From Lachnospiraceae bacterium (lineage in GTDB: Bacteria > Bacillota > Clostridia > Lachnospirales > Lachnospiraceae): DNA of 56,518 nucleotides. The stretch lies in NCBI GenBank assembly GCA_022791975.1, contig JAAWAC010000045.1, positions 1-56,518 on the forward strand, in the 5' to 3' direction. Position numbers and translations under genes: made by a program. Positions 1 to 6,579 of this stretch are shown piece by piece. The notes under the pieces are model-generated. The model saw nothing but the letters and a program-made list of their open reading frames with translations, made no database searches and was not told the DNA's origin. Each line of letters opens with the position of its first letter. Position 1 is the first letter of the stretch.

Positions 1-1
1 G

Positions 2-259
2 CGTCGAGGTTATGAGGTCTATATCGGAAAAAACGAAACGAAAGAAATTGACTTTGTGGCAGTGCAGCGCGACGAGCGTATCTACGTTCAGGTATGCCGT
101 AGGTTGCCGGAGGAATCTGATCGGGAAATCGCCAATCTCCTCGAAATCAAGGATCACTACCCTAAATATGTTGTTACGTTGGACGAATTGGCCGCTGGAA
201 ATGTCAATGGTGTAAAAATCGTACACTTGGCAGATTTTTTGCTTAGTGCTGAGTATTGA
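2..259 (+). CDS. C-terminal end of a DUF4143-type ATP-binding protein (5' truncated by window)
   Basis: An open frame runs in from the window edge and ends at TAA-type stop 257-259, leaving about 85 residues. It contains 'GKNETKEIDFVAVQ' followed by 'YVQVCRRLPEES', then 'HYPKYVVTLDEL' and 'VHLADFLL'. This succession (a PD-(D/E)XK-like core followed by 'YPKYVVxxDEL...DFLL') is the usual tail of the large AAA_14/DUF4143 family of prokaryotic ATPases, which are common in accessory regions and whose cellular role is mostly unknown. The ATPase half lies outside the window, so activity cannot be judged. It is followed after 22 bases by a decayed P-loop gene. The family call is from recall of the motif pattern; fairly sure. 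Confidence 0.7.
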   Translation, partial: RRGYEVYIGKNETKEIDFVAVQRDERIYVQVCRRLPEESDREIANLLEIKDHYPKYVVTLDELAAGNVNGVKIVHLADFLLSAEY

Positions 260-281
260 AACAAGAGAGGATGTGACGAAT

Positions 282-563
282 ATGGCAGAAAGCAAATATA
301 AATTCGAGAGGCTGACACCAACTGATGATGTGGATTTAGCTGTTTATGAGGAAGCAATAGATTATGTATTTCAAAAATCATAGTAGCTTACGCTTTCTGC
401 ATATTTCATTTGCACATTTTCAATCACCAAGTGAAAAAATGAACCAGAGGTTAAGGAATCCGTTTTAGAGGGAAAAATTTTAAATCAGCTAATACATCAG
501 ATCCCATCAGATAAAATTCCTCAAACCAATTTCAAACGGGAAATCTTTCGTCTCAGTGATTAA
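282..563 (+). pseudogene. Decayed yobI-like P-loop NTPase gene
   Basis: An ATG at 282 opens a 33-residue frame (start 'MAESKYKFERLTPTDDVDL', then 'VYEEAIDYVFQKS') that stops at 381-383. Further family-like sequence continues in other frames: 'RFLHISFAHFQSPSEK' at about 390-440, then after a frame shift in the A-run at 434-439 'EPEVKESVLEGKILNQLIHQ' and 'IPSDKIPQTNFK' up to a stop at 561-563. Together these resemble the N-terminus of YobI-family P-loop NTPases, but the segment that normally carries the Walker A motif (between 'DYVF' and 'RFLHIS') is missing and the rest of the roughly 1,200-residue protein is absent. What is seen are one internal deletion, one frameshift and a 3' truncation. 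Family naming is from recall. It could be the leftover of a defence or mobile cargo gene. Confidence 0.7.
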
Positions 564-593
564 TATGAAGATGCCAAGTCACCCTTTGTGCAA

Positions 594-613
594 AATGTCG
601 AAATTTGTCGAAA
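594..613 (+). promoter_or_regulatory. Tandem Spo0A-box-like repeats
   Basis: Two direct repeats, AATGTCGAAA (594-603) and TTTGTCGAAA (604-613), abut head to tail with a 10-base period. The second is identical to the B. subtilis 0A-box consensus TTTGTCGAAA and the first matches 8 of 10. They end 13 bases before the -35 hexamer of a good promoter (627-655), the geometry expected for a DNA-bound activator. Tandem 0A boxes at 10-bp spacing near -35 are the established arrangement at Spo0A-activated promoters. No binding data; identification by sequence only. Confidence 0.6.
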
Positions 614-626
614 TCGCCCAAAAACC

Positions 627-655
627 TTTACAAATTCCCTCGAAAAAAGTATAAT
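627..655 (+). promoter_or_regulatory. SigA-type promoter for the TadA-like operon
   Basis: TTTACA (627-632), a 17-base spacer, and a consensus TATAAT (650-655) lie 77 bases before the ATG at 732, which has its own ribosome binding site (AAAGGAG at 717-723). The -35 is imperfect, consistent with dependence on the upstream 0A-like repeats. Confidence 0.65.
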
Positions 656-731
656 GATCCTATCTTAAATTCTCAATCCTGAAAAGAGCTCCTATTCTTT
701 CCAAGTTTTTACCCAGAAAGGAGCATTCATA

Positions 732-1262
732 ATGAAGCAAATCGCATTTATATGCGTTTTTTCTGAACGGCAGGAGATTCGGCAGTTTCATGCCTTGTCT
801 CATAAAGCTGTCTATCTTGCTTTGCAAAAAACAGCCCTTTTATGTCACTCGGATTTACACTATCAATTATACAGTTGCCGACCGCCGGATGATATACGCG
901 CCTGGTCCGGTTCCGCCGATTTCTGTATCTTTTATTTTTTGTGCAGTACCCAGGAAATTGCCGATTTTTTTTCTGCCAATTTCCGCAACATGAAGCAGGC
1001 ACTCTATCTGCTAAACAGCAGTTATTATGATACAAAAGGGAAGGTTCTTCATTTTCAAAACATCTATCGTCTACCCGCCCGCTGTGCCTGCGCAATTCCT
1101 TCTAATCTGGCTTTTCAGGCGGCCATTTCCAATCATAAAGAAAATCAATTTTTTTATCTTTACAATCAGAAAAAGCTGAGCAATCAAAACTCTGAATTTC
1201 TTGAACAAATGCGGAATATCCACCTTTTGACTGCGGCGTATATGAATGGAGAACATTTATGA
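732..1262 (+). CDS. Unknown 176-residue protein co-transcribed with a CpaF/TadA-like ATPase
   Basis: The frame starts at ATG 732 behind AGAAAGGAG and ends at TGA 1260-1262, overlapping the next gene by ATGA. No signal peptide or membrane segment is evident. I do not recognise the family. The second half has a pattern (about residues 70-140: 'DFCIFYFLCSTQEIADFF', a predicted strand 'QALYLLNSSYYD', then 'IYRLPARCACAIPSN') faintly like the CpaE/TadZ receiver-like or P-loop domain that accompanies CpaF in Flp-pilus loci, with a strand-turn-'IP' motif, but no Walker A is present. The translational coupling to the ATPase homologue suggests the two products act together. Expression probably depends on the Spo0A-like promoter upstream. 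Function unknown. Confidence 0.7.
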   Translation: MKQIAFICVFSERQEIRQFHALSHKAVYLALQKTALLCHSDLHYQLYSCRPPDDIRAWSGSADFCIFYFLCSTQEIADFFSANFRNMKQALYLLNSSYYDTKGKVLHFQNIYRLPARCACAIPSNLAFQAAISNHKENQFFYLYNQKKLSNQNSEFLEQMRNIHLLTAAYMNGEHL

Positions 1263-2374
1263 AATATGAAAAATTAATAATAGAGTTAATGGATTTTTTC
1301 ACTGGCAGCGTGGGGGAGTGGGGCGAACAGCAGCAGTGGGGGAAGGATAAAGAGGCGGATCTGGAAATTATAAAGGATACTCTACGATTAAGGAATATTT
1401 CTGAGTCTCGGATCGGTTCCCTGGCTTTGTGGCTCTGGGATTGTCTGTTTGGGCAGGCCTTGCTGAATCAGTTGTTTTCTGACCCTATGGTCAGCGATGT
1501 GAAAATCCTGGCCCACGACCATATCCGTTTGAAATGTTTGGGGGACAGAAAGGATTCAGCCCTCTGTTTTGAAAACCCTAAGCAATATCTGCATTTTACA
1601 GAATACCTGCTCTGTCGCTTTGGATTACAGATGGATGATCCCCGCACTCTGCTTAGCTTTTGCGATTCCAGCTCACACACAGGGGAGCTTCTCTGCTATC
1701 ATGTTTCTTCCCGCCGGGGGAACTCCAGCATGACGCCCTATCTGCATATACATCGGATTTTCAAAAAGAAAAAATATATACAGGACTTGGTGGACTCCGG
1801 GATGCTAAAGCCCCAGGCGGCCAGCTACCTGATGGATCAGGTCCGGTATGGCAGTTGCATTTTGTTTACTGGGAGCAGCCGCCTGGATCTAAGCATTTTG
1901 ATGAATGCCCTGATCGATCAGATCCCCCATTCTCATAGCGCCCTGGCCATACAGGAGCGGGAAGAGTTGTTTACTACCGCCCACCCAGAATTTATGTTTC
2001 AGTACACAGCGCCCAGGTGGAACAAAGAGGAAACTTGCAGCAGCCAGGAGCTTCTGGAGCATGGCATGCTTATGGATGCGGACTATCTGATCCTGGATGA
2101 GCTGAAACCTGAGAATGTACTTTCCTTTTGGCGAGCCGTTTGCCAGGGACAATGCTGCTGGAGCACACTTCCCAGTGTGGACGCCAGGGAGGCGTTAGAT
2201 ACCTTGGCAGGGTATCTTTGTCAGGAAACGGACTGCGCGTTGGAGACGGTGCTTCCCTCCCTGCAATCCATTTCCTGTGTGGTTAGCTTAGCGGAAAACC
2301 GGGTTACGGAGCTTCTGGAGGTTCAGGGTTGGGACCCGGAAGCCAGGCAGCTAAGGCTGCACAGTGTGCTGTAA
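1259..2374 (+). CDS. CpaF/TadA-family secretion ATPase homologue with a lost P-loop
   Basis: 371 residues. The order of blocks follows CpaF/TadA: an N-terminal 'LFSDPMVSDVKILAHDHIRL' (residues 72-91, the 'DPxVTEIMVNG' block), 'IHRIFKKKKYIQDLVDSGML' (164-183, the 'IRKF...LTLEDLV' block), 'SCILFTGSSRLDLSILMNAL' (199-218), 'YLILDELKPENVLSFWRAV' (276-294, Walker B/'GEVRGxEALDML'), 'STLPSVDAREALDTL' (302-316) and the terminal 'VTELLEVQGW'. At the Walker A position the family's GGTGSGKT is replaced by GSSRLDLS, so the lysine and threonine that bind ATP are absent, and the 'STIHANS' motif is altered. Known family members power Flp/Tad pili or T2SS-like export. This one probably cannot hydrolyse ATP and may have a structural or regulatory role. 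No tadB/C, pilin or prepilin peptidase genes are nearby. The ATG overlaps the upstream stop. Confidence 0.8.
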   Translation: MKYEKLIIELMDFFTGSVGEWGEQQQWGKDKEADLEIIKDTLRLRNISESRIGSLALWLWDCLFGQALLNQLFSDPMVSDVKILAHDHIRLKCLGDRKDSALCFENPKQYLHFTEYLLCRFGLQMDDPRTLLSFCDSSSHTGELLCYHVSSRRGNSSMTPYLHIHRIFKKKKYIQDLVDSGMLKPQAASYLMDQVRYGSCILFTGSSRLDLSILMNALIDQIPHSHSALAIQEREELFTTAHPEFMFQYTAPRWNKEETCSSQELLEHGMLMDADYLILDELKPENVLSFWRAVCQGQCCWSTLPSVDAREALDTLAGYLCQETDCALETVLPSLQSISCVVSLAENRVTELLEVQGWDPEARQLRLHSVL

Positions 2375-2504
2375 GGAGAGCTTTTCAAAGCAGCCTATTT
2401 TTGAGTGTGGAAGCAAGAGAGGGAAAGGGAAAGACTTAGAAAAGCAGAGAAAGGACCAAACACCAGTCAACAGGGGAAAAAGTTGAAAAAGGCTTGAAAA
2501 AGGC

Positions 2505-2533
2505 TTTCAAAATCCCAAAGAGTGTGATACAAT
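2505..2533 (+). promoter_or_regulatory. Possible promoter of the SCIFF operon
   Basis: TTTCAA (2505-2510), 17 bases, TACAAT (2528-2533), about 104 bases before the scfA start. The -10 is good (5 of 6), the -35 poor (3 of 6). The rest of the gap 2375-2504 is purine-rich and shows no terminator or other gene. Confidence 0.35.
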
Positions 2534-2636
2534 ACCTAAAGTCAGAGAAAACCAGAGCATATACGGATGACAGCAGAAAGACAGCGGATCCATCCGTTCA
2601 TGGGAATTGTGACAAATCGCATAGGAGGTGTGAAGG

Positions 2637-2780
2637 TTGAAGCACGTAAAAACATTGAATACCCAGATTCTGCAGAATACAGTGAAAAAAGGCGGCTGTG
2701 GAGAATGCCAGACATCCTGCCAGTCCGCTTGCAAGACTTCCTGCACCGTAGGAAATCAGACCTGTGAGCAGCACAAATAG
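2637..2780 (+). CDS. scfA: SCIFF ranthipeptide precursor (six cysteines in forty-five residues), TTG start
   Basis: 47 codons encode a peptide beginning 'MKHVKTLNTQILQNTVKKGG', with cysteines at 21, 24, 28, 32, 36 and 43 and the core 'SCQSACKTSCTVGNQTC'. This is the nearly invariant SCIFF peptide of Clostridia, the substrate of the radical-SAM maturase encoded next; the maturase makes thioether cross-links from cysteines to neighbouring residues (thioether crosslinking shown for CteB/Tte1186 systems). The start must be TTG 2637: an in-frame TGA lies at 2631-2633 and AGGAGG (2623-2628) is 8 bases upstream. A longer frame in another phase covers the same bases and would hide the gene. Its physiological role is not established in the family. 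Confidence 0.95.
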   Translation: MKHVKTLNTQILQNTVKKGGCGECQTSCQSACKTSCTVGNQTCEQHK

Positions 2781-2819
2781 TTCCAAGTCAGGAAAAGGAC
2801 AAGGAGCATAAAGAAACGG

Positions 2820-2888
2820 ATAAGCAGCGGCTGGTGTGCTGCCCATTTGGTATGATACCAGAGGGTCGTGCACCTGACCGCTGCTTAT
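2820..2888 (+). promoter_or_regulatory. Structured spacer RNA between scfA and scfB
   Basis: ATAAGCAGCGG (2820-2830) pairs perfectly with CCGCTGCTTAT (2878-2888). Inside, GGTGTGC (2833-2839) can pair with GTGCACC (2868-2874, two G-U pairs) and TGGTAT-G-ATACCA (2848-2860) can form a small hairpin. The result is a nested, long stem of about 18 base pairs closing an apical arm. No T-run follows, so it is not a plain terminator; it may be an mRNA-processing, stability or attenuation element that sets more peptide than maturase. Confidence 0.55.
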
Positions 2889-2947
2889 TGTACTGTATTG
2901 CCCTGGGGATTTTCGGGGATACATACAGAAACAGGAAGGGGAAATAA

Positions 2948-4339
2948 GTGGTTCATCAATATAAAAATAACGGGTACAATATTGTGTTGGACGTAAACAG
3001 CGGCGCCGTACATGTGGTGGATGATTTGGCCTATGAGCTGATCCCGCTTTTTCAGGAAAAAACAGGGGAGGAGCTGATAGAACGCTTTAGCCGGGAGTAT
3101 CCGCCAGAGGAAATCCGGGAGGCTCTGGAGGATTTGGAGGAGCTAAAGGAAACGGGGATGCTGTTTACGGAGGATACCTATCGGGACATGGTGATAGACT
3201 ATAAAAAGCGCTCCACCGTGGTAAAGGCCTTGTGCCTCCATATTGCTCATGATTGCAATCTGGCCTGCCAGTACTGCTTTGCGGAGGAAGGGGAATACCA
3301 TGGGCGTCGGGCACTTATGAGCTTTGAGGTAGGAAAACAGGCGTTGGACTTTCTGATTGCCAATTCCGGGAGCCGTCGAAATTTGGAGGTAGACTTTTTT
3401 GGTGGAGAGCCCCTGATGAATTGGCAGGTGGTGAAAGACCTGGTGGCCTATGGGCGACAGCAGGAAAAGCTTCACGACAAGCATTTCCGTTTTACCCTGA
3501 CTACCAATGGGGTGCTGTTAAATGACGAGATTTTGGAGTTTGCCAACCGGGAGATGAGTAACATCGTATTGAGTATCGATGGCCGCAAGGAGATAAATGA
3601 CAAGATGCGGCCCTTCCGGGGAGGAAAGGGAAGTTATGATTTGATTGTGCCCAAATTTCAAAAGGTGGCAGAGAGCCGGAATCAAGCTAATTATTATGTG
3701 CGGGGCACCTTTACCCGGAATAATTTGGACTTTTCCAAGGATGTGCTCCATTTGGCGGATTTGGGCTTTGAGCAGATTTCCGTGGAACCGGTGGTGGCTG
3801 GGCCAGAGGAGCCCTACGCGCTTCGGGAAGAAGATCTGGATGCGATTTGTGGGGAATACGATGCCTTGGCCAGGGAGATGGTGGAGAGATTGGGAACTGA
3901 CAAAGAGTTTAACTTTTTCCATTTTATGATCGACCTTACGGGAGGTCCCTGCGTATATAAACGTTTGTCCGGCTGTGGTTCCGGCACGGAGTATCTGGCA
4001 GTGACTCCCTGGGGAGATCTGTATCCCTGCCATCAGTTTGTGGGGGAGGAGGGCTTTCTCATGGGAAATGTGTTTGAGGGTCTTACGAACACGGGGCTTC
4101 GGGATGAATTCAAGGGATGCAATGTATATGCCAAGGAGAAATGCCGGGACTGCTTTGCCAGGTTTTACTGTAGTGGTGGTTGTGCAGCCAATGCCTATAA
4201 ATTTCACCAGTCTATCCAGGATGCCTATGATATAGGGTGTGTTTTGCAGAGAAAGCGGGTGGAGTGTGCCATTATGATAAAGGTGGCAGCAGCGGAATTA
4301 AGGGGAAGAAAAGCAGAAGAAGAGGCCTCTGGGCAATAA
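2948..4339 (+). CDS. scfB: SCIFF peptide maturase, radical SAM/SPASM enzyme
   Basis: 463 residues. An N-terminal RiPP recognition-type domain (about 1-90, 'YNIVLDVNSGAVHVVDDLAY') is followed by a radical SAM core whose CX3CX2C motif is C103-N-L-A-C107-Q-Y-C110, binding the 4Fe-4S cluster that cleaves S-adenosylmethionine, with 'DFFGGEPLMNW' downstream. The C-terminal SPASM region carries many cysteines ('GGPCVYKRLSGCGSG', 'LYPCHQF', 'CRDCFARFYCSGGC', 'IGC') for two auxiliary clusters. Length and order match thioether-forming SCIFF maturases (CteB type), which link Cys side chains of ScfA to nearby residues in the cytoplasm. The start is GTG 2948 behind AGGAAGGGG. It is separated from scfA by a structured 167-base spacer and followed by secDF, the standard clostridial order. 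Confidence 0.93.
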   Translation: MVHQYKNNGYNIVLDVNSGAVHVVDDLAYELIPLFQEKTGEELIERFSREYPPEEIREALEDLEELKETGMLFTEDTYRDMVIDYKKRSTVVKALCLHIAHDCNLACQYCFAEEGEYHGRRALMSFEVGKQALDFLIANSGSRRNLEVDFFGGEPLMNWQVVKDLVAYGRQQEKLHDKHFRFTLTTNGVLLNDEILEFANREMSNIVLSIDGRKEINDKMRPFRGGKGSYDLIVPKFQKVAESRNQANYYVRGTFTRNNLDFSKDVLHLADLGFEQISVEPVVAGPEEPYALREEDLDAICGEYDALAREMVERLGTDKEFNFFHFMIDLTGGPCVYKRLSGCGSGTEYLAVTPWGDLYPCHQFVGEEGFLMGNVFEGLTNTGLRDEFKGCNVYAKEKCRDCFARFYCSGGCAANAYKFHQSIQDAYDIGCVLQRKRVECAIMIKVAAAELRGRKAEEEASGQ

Positions 4340-4412
4340 TCACAGGGCATAGGCAAGTGGGAAGCACATGGGGCTTACCCGGTAAACTATAGAATTAGTA
4401 GGAGAATAAATC

Positions 4413-6554
4413 ATGAAAAAGAGCAGAGGAATCCTGGTGCTGGTCATAACCGTGCTGCTTACGGCAGGGCTTATCTATGGGGCGGCCGGATGCATCGGGG
4501 GAGAGAAAACGGAAGGAAATCCCATTAAGTTGGGCCTCGACCTGGCTGGGGGTGTGAGCATTACCTATGGTACGGTAATTGACAATCCCACAGCGGAGCA
4601 GATGGCTGACACCATTTACAAGCTTCAAAAGCGTGTGGAGGCCTACAGCACGGAGGCCCAGGTTTACCAGGAGGGAGACAATCGGATCAACATTGAGATC
4701 CCTGGCGTTCAGGATGCCAACACTGTGCTGGAGGAGCTGGGACGGCCAGGCTCTCTGGAATTTTGGGATATAAGTGGAAATCTTATTCTGGATGGAACAG
4801 ACATTCTGGATGCACGGGCTGGCTCCACCAGAGACCAGATGGGGAATATGGACTATGCAGTGAGCCTGACCCTGACGGATGAGGGAGCCGAGAAGTTTGC
4901 AAAAGCTACGGAGGAAAATCTGGGACGGCCCTTGCCCATTATCTATGACGGCCAGGTGATCAGTGAGCCCACGGTGCAGGCAGTGATCAGCGATGGACAT
5001 GCCCAGATCAATAATATGCGGTCCTTTGAGGATGCGGAGATTCTGGCATCCACTATCCGAATCGGTTCCTTGCAGCTGGAGCTCCAGGAGCTTCGCTCCA
5101 ATGTGGTAGGCGCTCAGCTGGGACAGGACGCTATCAGTACCAGTCTGAAGGCGGGAGCTGTGGGATTTGGTTTGGTTATGTTGTTTATGGTGGTATTTTA
5201 CCTGGTGCCAGGTCTGGCAGCTGGAATTGCTTTGACCATTTATGTGGCGCTGATGCTGCTTCTCATTAGTGCCTTTGAGATCACCCTGACTCTGCCTGGT
5301 ATCGCCGGTATTATCTTAAGCATTGGTATGGCGGTGGATGCCAACGTGATTATTTTCGCCCGTATCCGCGAGGAGCTGGGAACCGGAAAAACCGTGCGTT
5401 CTGCCATGAAAATCGGCTTTCAAAAAGCTCTTTCCGCCATTGTGGACGGAAATGTCACTACCCTGATCGTGGCAGTGGTTTTGCTGTTAAAAGCCAGCGG
5501 CGGAATTAAAGGCTTTGCTCAGACCTTGGCTTTGGGTATTGTGTTGTCCATGTTTACGGCCCTCTTTGTCACCCGACAGATTCTGTATGCTCTGTACGCG
5601 GTAGGCATTCAGAAGCCCCAATTTTATGGAGTGCAAAAGGAGCGGAAGGTGATTCCATTTTTGCGTAAGCGCCGTCTGTTTTTTGTGATATCCATTGGGG
5701 CAGTGGTTTTAGGCTTTGTGACTATGGGAATTCAGGCAGGCATGGGACATGGCGCTCTGGCCTACAGCCTGGAATTCCAGGGAGGCACCTCCACCACCGT
5801 GCCTTTTACCCAGGATCTGTCCATTGAGGAGATTGAGCAGCAGGTGAAACCCCTTGTGGCAGAGGTTACGGGGGATCAGGAGATTCAGACCCAGAAGGTA
5901 CAGGGAAGCAGCGAGGTGATTATTAAGACCAAGGAGTTGAATCTGGAACAGCGGCAGGCTTTGAATGAGGCTTTGGCAGAGAAATTTTCCCTGGATGCCA
6001 AAGAGATTTCAGCGGAGAGTATCAGTTCTACCATTAGCAGCGAGGTGAGAAGGGATGCAGTGGTAGCCGTGGTTATCGGTATTATCTGTATGTTGTTGTA
6101 TATCTGGTTCCGGTTTAAGGATATCCGCTTTGCAGGCAGCGCTGTTATCGCTCTGATTCACGATGTGCTGGTGGTGCTGACCTTCTATGCAATTTTGCGG
6201 ATTTCCGTGGGAAATACCTTTATTGCCTGCATGCTTACCATTGTGGGATATTCCATCAATGCCACGATTGTAATTTTTGACAGAATTCGGGAAAACCTGG
6301 GCAATAAAAAGAGAAAAGATGATCTCCAGGAACTGGTGGATATGAGTATTACCCAGACCCTCTCAAGAAGCATCAACACCTCTCTAACCACCTTTATTAT
6401 GGTGGCGGTGTTGTTTATTATGGGCGTGGCATCCATTCGTGATTTTGCCCTTCCCTTAATGGCTGGCATTATCTGCGGAGCTTATTCCTCTGTGTGTATT
6501 ACAGGAGCACTGTGGCACTGGATGCGGATTCGGTTTCAGGAAAAGGCTGAGTAG
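4413..6554 (+). CDS. secDF: Fused SecD-SecF protein translocase subunit
   Basis: 713 residues, the length of a natural SecD-SecF fusion. One N-terminal membrane segment (about 6-28) precedes 'IKLGLDLAGGVSITY', the SecD signature (usually GLDLRGG), an extracytoplasmic P1 region (35-220), and a block of five membrane helices with 'GIAGIILSIGMAVDANVIIF'. The SecF half starts near 415 and repeats the pattern ('LEFQGGT', 'VGYSINATIVIFDRIRENL'). SecDF uses the proton/sodium gradient to pull secreted proteins out of SecYEG. Its place directly behind scfAB is a conserved clostridial arrangement; whether it exports the modified SCIFF peptide is inference. ATG with AGGAG at 4401-4405. Confidence 0.95.
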   Translation: MKKSRGILVLVITVLLTAGLIYGAAGCIGGEKTEGNPIKLGLDLAGGVSITYGTVIDNPTAEQMADTIYKLQKRVEAYSTEAQVYQEGDNRINIEIPGVQDANTVLEELGRPGSLEFWDISGNLILDGTDILDARAGSTRDQMGNMDYAVSLTLTDEGAEKFAKATEENLGRPLPIIYDGQVISEPTVQAVISDGHAQINNMRSFEDAEILASTIRIGSLQLELQELRSNVVGAQLGQDAISTSLKAGAVGFGLVMLFMVVFYLVPGLAAGIALTIYVALMLLLISAFEITLTLPGIAGIILSIGMAVDANVIIFARIREELGTGKTVRSAMKIGFQKALSAIVDGNVTTLIVAVVLLLKASGGIKGFAQTLALGIVLSMFTALFVTRQILYALYAVGIQKPQFYGVQKERKVIPFLRKRRLFFVISIGAVVLGFVTMGIQAGMGHGALAYSLEFQGGTSTTVPFTQDLSIEEIEQQVKPLVAEVTGDQEIQTQKVQGSSEVIIKTKELNLEQRQALNEALAEKFSLDAKEISAESISSTISSEVRRDAVVAVVIGIICMLLYIWFRFKDIRFAGSAVIALIHDVLVVLTFYAILRISVGNTFIACMLTIVGYSINATIVIFDRIRENLGNKKRKDDLQELVDMSITQTLSRSINTSLTTFIMVAVLFIMGVASIRDFALPLMAGIICGAYSSVCITGALWHWMRIRFQEKAE

Positions 6555-6579
6555 ACAAAGGATTTAGAGGAGAAGATAC

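Noticed and set aside
2567..2767. 66-codon frame overlapping scfA in another phase
   Set aside because: No ribosome binding site or family resemblance; the SCIFF frame in the other phase is unmistakable.
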